A DNA stretch of 64,000 bases from an uncultured Thalassotalea sp. (GCA_947492575.1 CANLNK010000008.1:1-64000); one strand, 5' to 3'; shown: positions 1-10,037, counted from the first letter of the stretch. Notes: generated by a model not told the origin, from the sequence alone. Made by a program: numbers and translations.

Positions 1-74
1 CTCCCCTGGTCTGATTTGAACAGACGACACATGGATTAACAGTCCACCGCTCTAACCAACTGAGCTACAGGGGA
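1..74 (-). tRNA. tRNA-Asn (GTT)
   Basis: Read on the minus strand this folds as a complete 74-nt tRNA. A 7-bp acceptor stem joins TCCCCTG to CAGGGGA, followed by the D-arm, a GTT anticodon (plus-strand positions 38-40) flanked by CT and AAT, and a T-arm carrying GTTCAAATC. The discriminator base is G at position 1. Any encoded CCA would lie outside the window. The sequence closely follows bacterial tRNA-Asn. Confidence 0.96.
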
Positions 75-273
75 ATAGGTTTATTTTGTTAACAAGCTCG
101 TGTCTCGTTAACGGGGCGGAATATTAAAGCTCGACATTGCACCTGTCAACACAAAAATGACAAATTTTTTAATCTCTGCATCGTTTGAATGCTTTGTGTT
201 CAGATAGGGCTAAAAATGTTCAGGCATAGTGTTTATCGCTCACTCTTAATTCAGAAAATTAACTTGATTTTAG

Positions 274-300
274 AGTTATCCACCTAAGCTGTGGATAACT
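274..300. repeat. 10-bp perfect inverted repeat containing DnaA-box-like sequences
   Basis: AGTTATCCAC (274-283) and GTGGATAACT (291-300) are perfect inverted copies separated by 7 nt. The right arm read on the minus strand (298-290) is TTATCCACA, a perfect DnaA box. The left arm read on the plus strand (276-284) is TTATCCACC, one mismatch from it. The dyad could be a regulatory DnaA-binding site or a chance hairpin. No dnaA, dnaN or gidA gene is near, so I do not call an origin. Confidence 0.5.
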
Positions 301-711
301 GTGTGAGTTAAAGTGTAATAAAGTGCAAACAGAGCGAAACAATAGGGTTTGTAGCTAAGTGTACAAAGAATGAACGCTTTGGTCGAAACTATTGTAAAAC
401 AAGGGAATAGTCCACTAATTGTGTAAAATCCCACCGTTGCGTACTATTTTTGAACAAGTATGGTGTAGAGCCGCTTTTCTGTGAGTCTTTTTTCAGAAAG
501 CGCTTTCATCTAGAAAAGCAGCGTTGTCCTATTTGTTCGGTAGTCATATCAACTATTGGGGGCTTATTTAACCAAAAAGTGGCACTGGTTAAGAACATCC
601 AAATGAAATCGGTTACTTATGTGAACAATAATTACATCGCACGCTACTTGCCGTTTAACGTACGGTGCTTGTCTTTTAAATAATGTAACGTATTCTTCCT
701 AACAAAACTGT

Positions 712-735
712 ATACCAATTTAATGTAATTGGTAT
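712..735. repeat. ATACCAATT-type palindrome
   Basis: ATACCAATT (712-720) and AATTGGTAT (727-735) are perfect 9-bp inverted copies around a 6-nt spacer. From memory, short palindromes with these arms occur in many copies between genes in Alteromonadales and vibrios. I see only this copy in the window. It may be a REP-like element. Confidence 0.5.
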
Positions 736-884
736 TGATAAATAGCTGTATTTAAAGCCTGAAATGAATACGCTTACAATTACTGACATCTTTAAATAGT
801 TGAAATTTAATAATCTCGTAGCGACTCTTATCAGTATATTTTACAATACACGTTTGACTCTTTGTCCCCAACTTGCAGCATTCA

Positions 885-2261
885 ATGACCGATAAATCAC
901 ACAAGCACCAAATAGACTTATTAGCAGATCCTGTGGGTCAAACGCTCAAAAATATGACCATTCCCATGATATACGGCATGGTGCTGTTGATGACGTTTAA
1001 CCTAGTTGATACGTTTTTTGTCGGATTGTTGGGCACCCAACCGTTAGCGGCAGTGAGCTTTACTTTTCCAATCACTTTTACCGTCATCAGCTTAACAATC
1101 GGCTTGGGCATAGGCACATCAGCAGTTATCGCTAAGTATTTAGGTGCCAAAGATAAGGATGCTGCTAAAGATAGCGCGACAACGGCTATGTATTTATCTG
1201 CTGTTATCGTGTCGCTGCTTTCATTTGTTGGCTATATATTTACCGACGAAATATTCCTACTATTAGGTGCTAGCGAGAGTTTGTTACCGCTTATTCATGA
1301 CTATATGGATGTTTGGTATTTAGGCAGTATTTGTTTAATCGGGCCAATGATTGGCAATGCGGTATTAAGAGCCTCAGGTGATACCAAAACACCCAGTATT
1401 ATTATGGGTAGTGCTGGATTGATTAATGCATTGCTTGATCCTGTGTTAATTTTTGGGTTCGGACCTATACCAGCTTTTGGGGTTAAAGGGGCCGCTATTG
1501 CGACATTAATTTCTTGGATTTTTGGCTTGGCATTTGTGCTTTATATCTTACTGCACAAAAGGCAACTTATACACGGGCATCTCATTCCGTTTAAAAACTT
1601 TATTGCTGCTTGTCGAGGCATTCTGCATATCGGCTTACCTGCTGCTGGCGCTAACATGTTAACGCCAATCGCCGCGGCGGTAATGACAGCGATTATTGCT
1701 AAATATGGTGAATCTGCTGTTGCCGCTTTTGGTGTGGGTTCTCGAATAGAGTCGATCGCTAGTCTCGTAGTACTTGCTATGTCGATGACTTTACCACCCT
1801 TTATTAGCCAAAACTTTGGTGCAGGCAATATGGAAAGGGTAGAGCAAGCCTACCGTAGCTCAGTAAAATTCGTGATGTTCTGGCAGGTGGGTATCTATAC
1901 ATTACTTGTATTGTGCTCTGGATTGATTGCTGACGCGTTTGCAAAAGAACAAGAAGTGGCAGATTTAATTAAGTTGTTTATTTACATACTACCACTGGGT
2001 TACGGCTTACAAGGCATCATCATATTAACCAACTCTTCGTTTAACGCCTTACACAAACCAATGGTTGCATTAGTGCTTTCAGTAATACGTTTGTTTGTTT
2101 GCTACGTACCTCTTGCTTACTTTGGTAGCTTGTTCTTCGGCATTGAAGGCTTTTTCATTGGCGCGTTATTGGGCAACCTTGTGATGGCCTTTATTTCTTA
2201 TTACTCATTTAGCCGTCAATTTTCAAATCAACGTATCGATGTGGAGCCGCAGTCAACATGA
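885..2261 (+). CDS. MATE family multidrug/sodium efflux protein
   Basis: Predicted 458-residue inner-membrane antiporter of the MATE (NorM/DinF) family, which exports cationic drugs or metabolites in exchange for Na+ or H+. The protein is a run of about twelve hydrophobic segments in two related halves. The first opens with a conserved stretch ([10 protein letters not shown], then [12 protein letters not shown]), and the second repeats the pattern near [13 protein letters not shown]. Length is normal for the family. An in-frame TTG lies 12 bp upstream at 873, but ATG 885 gives the more typical N-terminus; neither has a clear ribosome binding site. The stop overlaps the uvrB start by 4 bp (ATGA), implying translational coupling. 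Substrate is unknown. Confidence 0.9.
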   Translation: MTDKSHKHQIDLLADPVGQTLKNMTIPMIYGMVLLMTFNLVDTFFVGLLGTQPLAAVSFTFPITFTVISLTIGLGIGTSAVIAKYLGAKDKDAAKDSATTAMYLSAVIVSLLSFVGYIFTDEIFLLLGASESLLPLIHDYMDVWYLGSICLIGPMIGNAVLRASGDTKTPSIIMGSAGLINALLDPVLIFGFGPIPAFGVKGAAIATLISWIFGLAFVLYILLHKRQLIHGHLIPFKNFIAACRGILHIGLPAAGANMLTPIAAAVMTAIIAKYGESAVAAFGVGSRIESIASLVVLAMSMTLPPFISQNFGAGNMERVEQAYRSSVKFVMFWQVGIYTLLVLCSGLIADAFAKEQEVADLIKLFIYILPLGYGLQGIIILTNSSFNALHKPMVALVLSVIRLFVCYVPLAYFGSLFFGIEGFFIGALLGNLVMAFISYYSFSRQFSNQRIDVEPQST

Positions 2262-4258
2262 AGTCGTTAGAGCTTGTTTCCGATTACACCCCTAATGGCG
2301 ATCAACCTACCGCGATAGCGCAGTTGCTTGAAGGGATAGAGTCTGGTCTTGCCCATCAAACATTACTTGGGGTAACAGGTTCAGGTAAAACGTTTACTGT
2401 CGCCAATGTTATTGCCCAGCTAGATAGACCAACAATGATGCTAGCGCCTAATAAAACATTGGCTGCACAGCTTTATGGTGAAATGAAAGAGTTCTTTCCA
2501 AATAACGCGATTGAATACTTTGTTTCTTACTATGATTACTATCAACCTGAGGCCTATGTGCCTACTACAGATACTTTTATTGAGAAAGATGCTTCAATAA
2601 ATGATCACATTGAGCAAATGCGATTGTCTGCGACGAAAGCGCTGTTAGAGCGTCGAGATGTTATTATTGTTGCTTCTGTATCGGCTATTTATGGTTTGGG
2701 CGATCCTGATTCTTACTTAAAAATGATGTTACACCTTCGACAAGGTGACATTATTAACCAGAGAGACATTCTGCGCCGACTGGCAGAGTTGCAATACACC
2801 CGAAACGATGTGGCATTTCAGCGTGCCACTTATCGAGTACGTGGCGATGTTATTGATATCTTCCCAGCAGAATCAGATCGGTTAGCGCTTCGCGTTGAGT
2901 TATTTGATGAAGAATTGGAAAAAATCAGTGAATTCGATCCATTAACCGGTAGTGTTGAACGCACACTAGCGCGCGTTACTGTCTATCCCAAAACTCACTA
3001 CGCGACGCCAAGAGACAGAATTTTATCTGCCGTTGAACAGATTAAGATTGAACTAAAAGACCGAGCAAAACAGCTTAAAGACAATAATAAGCTAATAGAA
3101 GAGCAGCGCATTGTTCAGCGCACGCAATTTGACATTGAGATGATGACAGAGCTTGGTTATTGCTCTGGCATCGAAAACTACTCAAGGTATTTATCTGGAC
3201 GAGCCGATGGTGAGGCTCCACCTACGTTATTCGATTATCTGCCAGATGATGGTTTACTGGTCATCGACGAGTCGCATGTCACTGTGCCGCAAATAGGCGC
3301 GATGTTTAAGGGGGATCGTTCTCGTAAGGAAAACCTTGTGGAGTATGGTTTCCGTTTGCCATCAGCACTTGACAACCGACCGCTTAAGTTTGAAGAGTTT
3401 GAAGCCCTTGCACCGCAAACCATTTATGTTTCTGCCACACCAAGTGACTACGAACTTGAAAAATCAAGCGGCGAGGTTGCAGAACAAGTCGTAAGACCAA
3501 CAGGCTTACTCGACCCTGAAATTATGGTTCGCCCAGTTGATACACAAGTTGATGACTTACTCTCTGAAATAAACAAACGCATCCCTATTGGTGAACGTGT
3601 ACTTGCAACCACATTGACTAAGCGTATGGCAGAAGACTTAACTGACTATCTGCATGAGCACAATATAAAGACTCGTTACCTGCATTCTGATGTCGATACC
3701 GTAGAGCGTGTCGAAATCATCCGAGATTTTCGTTTAGGTAAGTTTGATGTATTAGTTGGCATTAACCTCTTGCGAGAAGGTCTGGACATGCCAGAAGTTT
3801 CTCTAGTCGCCATCCTTGATGCAGACAAAGAAGGTTTCTTGCGTTCAGAGCGTTCGTTAATTCAAACCATAGGTCGTGCTGCTCGTAACGTTAATGGTAA
3901 AGCGATTTTGTATGCTGATCGAATTACAGGTTCAATGCGTAGAGCTATTGATGAGACCGATAGACGTCGTGAGAAACAGCAAGCGCATAACGAGGCTAAT
4001 AACATAGTACCAAAAGGCGTTATTCGTAAGATTACTGACGTTATGGATGTTGGTGCTACGCCGGAAGAGCAGCTAATAGCTAACAAAGTGGCAGAGCAGC
4101 AGGCAAGTTATCAAGTGCTGTCGTTTGAAGAAATTGAAGAGAAAATTAAGCAGCTTGAAGCAACGATGCTAGACCATGCCAAGAATCTAGAGTTTGAACA
4201 AGCTGCGGCGCTCCGTGATGATATTGCAAAGTTGCGTGCACAACAATTGCAACGGTAA
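2258..4258 (+). CDS. uvrB: UvrABC system protein B (excinuclease subunit)
   Basis: UvrB is the DNA-damage verification helicase of nucleotide excision repair. It receives damaged DNA from UvrA and recruits UvrC. The 666-residue length is standard. Visible parts: Walker A GVTGSGKT near residues 38-45, the Tyr-rich beta-hairpin ([12 protein letters not shown]) that inserts between DNA strands, the DEAD-like box LLVIDESH, the helicase motif [15 protein letters not shown], and a C-terminal UVR domain (from about residue 622) that contacts UvrC. It starts inside the end of the MATE exporter gene, with GTGGAG upstream as a possible ribosome binding site. No LexA operator is visible directly in front. 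Confidence 0.98.
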   Translation: MKSLELVSDYTPNGDQPTAIAQLLEGIESGLAHQTLLGVTGSGKTFTVANVIAQLDRPTMMLAPNKTLAAQLYGEMKEFFPNNAIEYFVSYYDYYQPEAYVPTTDTFIEKDASINDHIEQMRLSATKALLERRDVIIVASVSAIYGLGDPDSYLKMMLHLRQGDIINQRDILRRLAELQYTRNDVAFQRATYRVRGDVIDIFPAESDRLALRVELFDEELEKISEFDPLTGSVERTLARVTVYPKTHYATPRDRILSAVEQIKIELKDRAKQLKDNNKLIEEQRIVQRTQFDIEMMTELGYCSGIENYSRYLSGRADGEAPPTLFDYLPDDGLLVIDESHVTVPQIGAMFKGDRSRKENLVEYGFRLPSALDNRPLKFEEFEALAPQTIYVSATPSDYELEKSSGEVAEQVVRPTGLLDPEIMVRPVDTQVDDLLSEINKRIPIGERVLATTLTKRMAEDLTDYLHEHNIKTRYLHSDVDTVERVEIIRDFRLGKFDVLVGINLLREGLDMPEVSLVAILDADKEGFLRSERSLIQTIGRAARNVNGKAILYADRITGSMRRAIDETDRRREKQQAHNEANNIVPKGVIRKITDVMDVGATPEEQLIANKVAEQQASYQVLSFEEIEEKIKQLEATMLDHAKNLEFEQAAALRDDIAKLRAQQLQR

Positions 4259-4385
4259 GTATCAATAGAAAATTTGCCTCCGCACTAATGGGTAGCACTT
4301 GTTAAAAGTGGCGAAGGGGTGAAAACATTTACTTATAACGTTAATAATTAGCACTTTATCGTTACTCTCTTGTTAAATGGCTCTG

Positions 4386-4604
4386 TTATTTGAGCTCTGG
4401 CATAGAGTATCGGCCTATGATATCGGCGACAGCGTCACTATTGCAGTGACTGAGGTTACTTATCTCCTCGATTATTTTGTCTTGTACATCAACCGGAAAT
4501 AGCATGAGTTGCTCTAAATATAAATGTGCTTGTGTTTCGTTATTGCAATTAATCATATTGGCTAAATGCATGGCGTGGTTTTTCCATATAGCGCTCATAT
4601 TCAC
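4386..4604 (-). CDS. small hypothetical protein, 72 aa
   Basis: I do not recognise this protein. It is a short soluble sequence with three Cys and several His, no signal peptide and no membrane segment. It looks all-helical, with a stretch ending in IIEEISNLSHCNSDAVADIIG. Support as a real gene comes from a GAGG ribosome binding site about 8 nt upstream of ATG 4604 and its isolation in a gap between uvrB and ribA with no competing gene. It is transcribed towards uvrB, convergently. Confidence 0.6.
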   Translation of the reverse strand: MNMSAIWKNHAMHLANMINCNNETQAHLYLEQLMLFPVDVQDKIIEEISNLSHCNSDAVADIIGRYSMPELK

Positions 4605-4843
4605 ATCCTCTCATTGGTGGTGGACTCCTTATAAGTTTAGTTGATGGCGAAATATTGGTTATATTCATTGGTTATGTTAACCCGTTACCTTGCATATAGC
4701 CGTTATATAGCGGGCGCTAGCGCAGTTTGGAATGTGCAGATAAATTCGCGATTTTACTCGACAAAAGGTAAAATTCACCCAAGAAGTTTTAGAGCAACTG
4801 TAGAGAAACAAAGTTGCTAGAGCAGTAAGAGTTTTTAAAATTT

Positions 4844-5437
4844 ATGTCTGAAATAAGAGCACGAGTGAGCCTAAAAGTGGGTTCAAAAAGTGATATCGAC
4901 GCTGAAATCATCAGCTTTACCTGTTTTGATAAAGACAATGAGCATGTCGCTATTGTGTTTAAGCAAGCTGATTTAAATCAAGATGTGCCGCTAGTGCGCG
5001 TTCATTCTGAATGCTTGACGGGAGATGTGTTTCACTCTTCACGTTGTGATTGTGGCGAACAGCTTGATGAAGCCATTGAAACTATGGCAGATATTGGTGG
5101 CGTGATTCTATATATGCGTCAAGAAGGGCGTGGCATTGGTTTATACAATAAGATTGACGCTTATGTACTCCAAAGCCAAGGTTTAAACACATACCAAGCA
5201 AACAATGAACTGGGTTTTGATGATGACCAGCGTAGTTTTGAGCATGCTATTGCCATGCTCAACGCGATGGATATCGACGCGATAAAGCTAATGACCAATA
5301 ATCCGCGCAAAGCCAAAGCGTTGTCTGAGCATGTTGATATCCAAGCGATAGTGAATACACAAGTTCATATGAAGTCGGATAATAAAGAATACTTGGCGGC
5401 GAAAAAGCAGCACGGTAAGCACGACATCAGTATATAG
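4844..5437 (+). CDS. ribA: GTP cyclohydrolase II
   Basis: RibA opens the imidazole ring of GTP, releasing formate and pyrophosphate, the first committed step of riboflavin synthesis. The stand-alone form is about 197 residues, as here. The zinc site is Cys57, Cys68 and Cys70 in SECLTGDVFHSSRCDCG. The catalytic/GTP-binding loop is RQEGRGIGL at residues 92-100. It lacks a fused RibB domain, so DHBP synthase must be encoded elsewhere. I see no FMN riboswitch upstream. A 9-bp hairpin follows the gene. Confidence 0.97.
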   Translation: MSEIRARVSLKVGSKSDIDAEIISFTCFDKDNEHVAIVFKQADLNQDVPLVRVHSECLTGDVFHSSRCDCGEQLDEAIETMADIGGVILYMRQEGRGIGLYNKIDAYVLQSQGLNTYQANNELGFDDDQRSFEHAIAMLNAMDIDAIKLMTNNPRKAKALSEHVDIQAIVNTQVHMKSDNKEYLAAKKQHGKHDISI

Positions 5438-5448
5438 TTGCCGTTAAC

Positions 5449-5475
5449 GCTACTTGGGTTTACCTACCAAGTAGC
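5449..5475 (+). terminator. possible terminator hairpin after ribA
   Basis: GCTACTTGG (5449-5457) pairs perfectly with CCAAGTAGC (5467-5475) around a 9-nt loop, 12 bp after the ribA stop. There is no strong T-tract after it, so intrinsic termination is only possible. Confidence 0.4.
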
Positions 5476-5631
5476 TTACACATTTTAGCTATCACATATA
5501 AGCTCGGACATAGTAGATAGAGCATAGTTACTGGCACAAAGTTATCATGCACTTTGCTGAACGCCATATGATGTGTGCTTCCAGCTTCCATTCAGCTAAC
5601 GTCATTCAAATTTTACTAACTAAGGAAAGTC

Positions 5632-7413
5632 ATGCGACGCAGTAATTATCCGGATCATGAAGTGAACGAAATTAATTGGCGTGTGCTAAAAACACTTTGG
5701 CCTTATTTACTTGAGTTTCGAGTCAGAATCTTTATCGCCATGCTGTGTTTAGTATTTACTAAACTGGCGAGTGTTTACCTTCCTTTTATCCTAAAAGACC
5801 TCGTTGATACGTTAGATCAACAAAACGCCGATAAAATCTATTTAGTGCCGCTAGGCTTGGTAGCGGCTTATGGCTTAGTACGCTTTTCTACGGTGCTATT
5901 TGCTGAAATACGTGACACCTTATTTGGCCGTGTAACTGAAAGGGCAATTCGTCGCATTGGGTTGAATGTGTTCAAGCACCTTCATCGCCTAGAGCTTGAC
6001 TTTCATCTAGATAGGCAAACGGGAGGATTGTCGAGAGATATCGACAGAGGCACGTCAGGTATCAGCTTTTTGATGCGTTTCATGGTATTTAATATCGTCC
6101 CAACCCTATTAGAAATTATCATGGTCATGGGGATTCTTTGGTACAACTACGGTGTCTATTTTTCACTTATCGTGCTGATATCTATCGTTTGTTACGTAGG
6201 CTACTCAGTTAAAGCGACAGAATGGCGTACTGGCTATATTAGAGAAGCAAATAAGGCAGACTCAACCAGTAACACCCGTGCTATTGATAGCCTGCTTAAC
6301 TACGAAACCGTTAAGTACTTCACCAACGAAGATTATGAAGCTAACGCTTACGACAACAACTTAGCACAGTGGGAACAGGCGAAAATTAAGAATCGCTTGT
6401 CCTTATTTGCGCTAAATGGCGGGCAAGCGTTAATCATCGCAATATCAATGACATCGATGTTAGGGCTTGCTGCTTACCAAGTCACCCATGAGCAAATGAC
6501 GTTGGGTGATTTTGTCCTGATTAACGCGTTTATGATGCAGCTTTTTATCCCTCTCAATTTTCTTGGCTTTGTCTATCGTGAAATTAAGGGCTCCATGGCT
6601 AACATTGAACACATGTTTAACCTCTTAGGGAAACAGCCAAAAATTAACGATATGCCAGACGCTCAAGGTCTTAACGTGACTGAAGGGAGTATTCGTTTTG
6701 AGCAAGTTGAATTTGGCTACAACAATAAACGCAAAGTGATTAATCAGTTGAGCTTTGATGTTAAGCCAGGACAGAAAGTTGCTGTAGTCGGTGATAGTGG
6801 CTCTGGTAAGTCGACGTTAGTGAAACTGCTCTTTCGATTCTATGATCCAGATAATGGCAGTATTTCAATCGACGGCCAAGATATCAGTAGTGTCACACAA
6901 CAAAGCCTACGGCAACATATTGGTATCGTCCCTCAAGATACCGTTTTATTTAATGATACCTTATTTGCTAACGTGCACTACGGTAATCCCGATGCCAGTG
7001 AAGAAGCAGTTTATGAGGCGATTAAGCTGGCACATTTAGACAAGTTTGTTGACTCATTGCCTGATAAAGCAGCTACCACAGTAGGTGAAAGGGGGCTTAA
7101 ATTGTCGGGTGGTGAAAAACAGCGTGTGGCAATTGCCAGAACTATACTAAAGAATCCAGAGATTCTCGTGTTTGATGAGGCGACGTCTTCGTTAGATAGC
7201 CATTCAGAGCAAGCAATACTGAGGGCGATTAGGCAAGTGAGTAAAAATAAAACGAGTTTAGTCATTGCTCATCGCTTATCGACTATTGTTGACTCAGACA
7301 ACATCATTGTTATGCGTCAAGGGCAGTTGGTAGAGCAAGGCAATCACCAAACACTTATTCAGGCTAACGGGCTTTACGCGTCTATGTGGGCGCTCCAGCA
7401 ACAAGATAATTAA
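5632..7413 (+). CDS. ABC exporter, Atm1/HMT1-type (fused membrane and ATPase domains)
   Basis: A 593-residue half-transporter with an N-terminal six-helix exporter domain (about residues 20-310) and a C-terminal ATPase. Walker A is GDSGSGKST, the signature is LSGGEKQRVAIAR, and Walker B is ILVFDEATSSLD followed by the H-loop IAHRLST. Sequence and length match the Atm1/AtmA group, which in bacteria and mitochondria exports glutathione-linked sulfur or metal compounds across the inner membrane. AAGGAAAG precedes ATG 5632. The next gene (DUF1415) begins 22 bp after the stop, suggesting co-transcription. The exact substrate cannot be read from the sequence. Confidence 0.9.
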   Translation: MRRSNYPDHEVNEINWRVLKTLWPYLLEFRVRIFIAMLCLVFTKLASVYLPFILKDLVDTLDQQNADKIYLVPLGLVAAYGLVRFSTVLFAEIRDTLFGRVTERAIRRIGLNVFKHLHRLELDFHLDRQTGGLSRDIDRGTSGISFLMRFMVFNIVPTLLEIIMVMGILWYNYGVYFSLIVLISIVCYVGYSVKATEWRTGYIREANKADSTSNTRAIDSLLNYETVKYFTNEDYEANAYDNNLAQWEQAKIKNRLSLFALNGGQALIIAISMTSMLGLAAYQVTHEQMTLGDFVLINAFMMQLFIPLNFLGFVYREIKGSMANIEHMFNLLGKQPKINDMPDAQGLNVTEGSIRFEQVEFGYNNKRKVINQLSFDVKPGQKVAVVGDSGSGKSTLVKLLFRFYDPDNGSISIDGQDISSVTQQSLRQHIGIVPQDTVLFNDTLFANVHYGNPDASEEAVYEAIKLAHLDKFVDSLPDKAATTVGERGLKLSGGEKQRVAIARTILKNPEILVFDEATSSLDSHSEQAILRAIRQVSKNKTSLVIAHRLSTIVDSDNIIVMRQGQLVEQGNHQTLIQANGLYASMWALQQQDN

Positions 7414-7435
7414 ACCTTTTATATTTATTATATTT

Positions 7436-7987
7436 ATGTCGACAACTGAACATCCAGCAATTACCAAAACAAAACAGTGGCTTGAAACCATTGTTATCGG
7501 CCTTAACTTTTGTCCTTTCGCAAAAAAGGAATTCGTTAACAACACAATTCGTTATCATAAAAGCAGCTTAGGGCGAATAGAACCTGCTATTGAAGAGCTT
7601 GCCGCCGAATGTTTGTACTTGATAGACAATCCAAAAGTAGAAACAAGCCTTGTTATCTACACCACCGGGTTTCGTCAATTCGATAAATATTTAGATCTGG
7701 TCGATTATGCCAATGACTTAATCGAGCACCTCGAGCTTGAAGGCATTTTGCAAGTTGCCAGCTTTCACCCAGATTATGTGTTCGAGGGCGAAGATGAGGC
7801 ATCAGCTGCGAATTATACTAATCGCTCTCCATTTCCTACGATCCACCTCATTCGTGAAGCGAGTATGGAAAAGGTGCTATCGGTTTATCAAAATCCGGAG
7901 CAAATTCCAGAAGATAATATCGCGTTAGCGCATGAAAAAGGTGCCCAATATTTTAAACGCTTTCTTGCTAGCCTCCATAAGATGTAA
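7436..7987 (+). CDS. DUF1415 domain protein
   Basis: A 183-residue soluble protein matching the DUF1415 family of uncharacterised gammaproteobacterial proteins. A hallmark stretch near the N-terminus is GLNFCPFAKKEF, and later come VASFHPDYVFEGE and NRSPFPTIHLIREASM. The conserved Cys-Pro-Phe and His-Pro suggest a small-molecule or metal site, but no activity is known to me. It follows the Atm1-like exporter by 22 bp, so the two are probably one transcript. The gap contains a duplicated 9-mer (TTATATTTA-like). Confidence 0.85.
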   Translation: MSTTEHPAITKTKQWLETIVIGLNFCPFAKKEFVNNTIRYHKSSLGRIEPAIEELAAECLYLIDNPKVETSLVIYTTGFRQFDKYLDLVDYANDLIEHLELEGILQVASFHPDYVFEGEDEASAANYTNRSPFPTIHLIREASMEKVLSVYQNPEQIPEDNIALAHEKGAQYFKRFLASLHKM

Positions 7988-8183
7988 GGACAGTGTAAAG
8001 CTAAGTTTGCCTTTCGCTAGCGATAAAGCTGCTCTGTGCGAACAAAAAGTAAACAGCAGGTTGAAGGTGTTTAGGGTACAATAGCCGCAAATATACGCCA
8101 GTTATACGCATTTAATAATTGGCAGTAATACGTCACATTACCGGTAAAATACTGGATTCAGTGACCTAAATAAGGTTTTTTTT

Positions 8184-9059
8184 GTGGAAGAAAAACAACA
8201 AATTCAAATTGGCGGCAATGTAGATAAAGCAGTGAAGGGCGAGTACGTTATTACGCCTAGAGATGTATTGTCGGAAGCTTGGCAATTAACTAATGCTAAC
8301 CGCTTGTCGATAAACTTAGGGCTTATTTTTGTCTTTTTCTTAGGACTCGCCATTGTCTTTATCAGTAGCCAGTACTTTGGTGGTTTAGAAAGTGCGTTGG
8401 CGAATCCAGAGGCAATGGTGGCGTTAAACCTATTAGTGACAATAGCCATTTACCCCTTTATTGCTGGCGTCGAAATGATGGGCGTCTTACATGCCGTGGG
8501 CATAAAAACGCGCCCTAGATTGGTGTTTTCATTTTTACGACGCGGAAGTTGGGTAGCGCTTTGTGCTGTGATGACGTCAATGTTTATTAGCCTAGGATTA
8601 CAGCTATTTATTATTCCGGGGATTTTCATTGCTGTTCTCTTGTCATTAACGATTCCATTAGTTGTAGAGAAGCAGCTGTCTCCAGCGAAAGCTATTGTAC
8701 TTTCTATCAAGGCACTGCGCTTTCAAATGTTTAACATCTTCTTCGTTTACCTTGCGCTGTTTATGGGGCTTATTGTCGCCGCGATGCCGTTTGCATTGTT
8801 TGGCGGTAATGGCTCAGGCGGTGGTGATATTCTGGCAATGGCCATTTTCTTCTTTTTGATGTCCTACTTAGCACCGCTATACTTCAATGCGAAAGGCGTA
8901 CTGTATCGCGATATTTTTGGTATGCAGTTGCAAGCAGTGAAATCAGACTTTAATGACAATTCAGATAATAGTTCTGGCGGGAATTCAGGCAGTAGCCAAG
9001 GCAATGGAAATAGCAAAGGCACCAGTAATGACTCTGACAATGATATTTTCATTGCTTAG
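8184..9059 (+). CDS. hypothetical integral membrane protein, 291 aa
   Basis: Not assignable to a characterised family. The GTG start at 8184 is preceded by AAGG. The N-terminal 35 residues are cytoplasmic and polar. About five to six hydrophobic segments follow between residues 45 and 235, then a low-complexity Ser/Gly/Asn/Asp tail of about 35 residues (SSGGNSGSSQGNGNSKG) reaches the C-terminus. Proteins of this layout are common in Shewanella and Colwellia relatives without known function. The next gene, for a Bax-like enzyme, starts 61 bp downstream in the same direction. Confidence 0.75.
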   Translation: MEEKQQIQIGGNVDKAVKGEYVITPRDVLSEAWQLTNANRLSINLGLIFVFFLGLAIVFISSQYFGGLESALANPEAMVALNLLVTIAIYPFIAGVEMMGVLHAVGIKTRPRLVFSFLRRGSWVALCAVMTSMFISLGLQLFIIPGIFIAVLLSLTIPLVVEKQLSPAKAIVLSIKALRFQMFNIFFVYLALFMGLIVAAMPFALFGGNGSGGGDILAMAIFFFLMSYLAPLYFNAKGVLYRDIFGMQLQAVKSDFNDNSDNSSGGNSGSSQGNGNSKGTSNDSDNDIFIA

Positions 9060-9120
9060 CTTGAGAGCTTTTAATAAGCGACCTCATTAATTCAATGGAC
9101 GAAATAAGGCACTTAACTAG

Positions 9121-10017
9121 ATGTTCACAAAGTTACTAAAAATCGGCGCCTGGATTGTAGGGACAGTTGTCCTTATTGCAGCCTTAGTCCGCCCATTTAT
9201 TATTAAACCTCCTTTCACCCCGGTAAAAGAAGTTGAGCCAGTAGTGGTTGAGCCTGAGCCAGAGCCGCCTGAGGAGCCTTTGCATAACGTAGATTTGCCC
9301 GATTTTGGCAAAATCACGGATATCAGAACTAAGAAAAAGGCGTTCTTTGACTTCATTTCGCCATCGATAGAAAAAGCCAATAGTGTCATCATGGCAGAAA
9401 AAGCTGTGCTAGCAGAGATAATTAAAGACTATGATATGACGCAAGTGCTGGCGGATGAGCATACTCAGCAGCTTGGTCAATTGAACAAGCGTTATCGCGT
9501 ATCCTCTCGCTTACCAGTTGATCAACAACTAGCGGCATTGAAACTAAGAGTAGATGTAATTCCTGATGCATTAGTATTGGTGCAGGCTGCCAATGAATCG
9601 GCTTGGGGAACATCACGTTTCGCGCGCATTGGGTTAAACTTTTTTGGAATTTGGTGTTACAGCAAAGGCTGTGGCATGGTACCTAGAGCTCGGAATGAAG
9701 GAGCAGATCATGAAGTTGAGGCATTTCAAAGTGTTAATGATGCGGTAACTCGCTATCTCAATAATTTAAATACCAATGCTGCTTATGAGAATTTACGTGC
9801 AATTCGAGCAAATTTACGTGCTTATGAGCAACCATTATCACCGGAAGTGTTGGCGACAGGGCTTGTCTCATATTCTGAACGCGGTAATGACTACATCATG
9901 GAAATTAATGATATGCTCCGACATAACCAATCGTATTTTCCACCTGTAGAGCAACCAGCAGAACCACTCATTGATGAGGTTGTAAAAGAACAACCAGCGG
10001 CGCTGCAGATTCAATAG
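9121..10017 (+). CDS. Bax-like protein with glucosaminidase domain
   Basis: A 298-residue envelope protein anchored by one N-terminal membrane helix (about residues 7-27), followed by a Pro/Glu-rich linker and a glucosaminidase-type domain. The catalytic neighbourhood is QAANESAWGTSRFA with the conserved Glu, then NFFGIWCYSKGCGMVP and the Tyr-rich segment AVTRYLNNLNTN. The family (E. coli Bax and flagellar/autolysin glucosaminidases) hydrolyses GlcNAc-MurNAc bonds in peptidoglycan. It is probably periplasmic and involved in wall turnover. Its start follows the upstream membrane-protein gene without an obvious terminator. Confidence 0.85.
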   Translation: MFTKLLKIGAWIVGTVVLIAALVRPFIIKPPFTPVKEVEPVVVEPEPEPPEEPLHNVDLPDFGKITDIRTKKKAFFDFISPSIEKANSVIMAEKAVLAEIIKDYDMTQVLADEHTQQLGQLNKRYRVSSRLPVDQQLAALKLRVDVIPDALVLVQAANESAWGTSRFARIGLNFFGIWCYSKGCGMVPRARNEGADHEVEAFQSVNDAVTRYLNNLNTNAAYENLRAIRANLRAYEQPLSPEVLATGLVSYSERGNDYIMEINDMLRHNQSYFPPVEQPAEPLIDEVVKEQPAALQIQ

Positions 10018-10037
10018 CGCCGCAAATCTTAACCGCA

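Larger units (their letters stand above)
75..884. other. gene-poor stretch of about 0.8 kb
   Basis: I see no convincing gene here. The only open frame of note (450-683, TTG start, 77 codons) has no ribosome binding site, no recognisable family and an odd composition, so I leave it out. The stretch holds two inverted repeats, listed separately: a dyad with DnaA-box character at 274-300 and an ATACCAATT dyad at 712-735. It lies upstream of both the tRNA-Asn (leftward) and the MATE gene (rightward), so it must also hold their promoters. Confidence 0.6.

Noticed and set aside
1-300. Chromosome origin because of DnaA-like boxes next to a tRNA
   Set aside because: Only two boxes, no dnaA, dnaN, recF or gidA/mnmG gene, and no AT-rich 13-mer series.
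450-683. 77-codon frame with TTG start in the first gap
   Set aside because: No ribosome binding site, no family resemblance, and overlaps AT-rich intergenic DNA with no supporting context.
4671-4683. GGTTA-TGT-TAACC dyad near the 72-aa gene as a Zur box
   Set aside because: The arms and length do not fit GTTAT-N3-ATAAC, and no zinc gene is adjacent.
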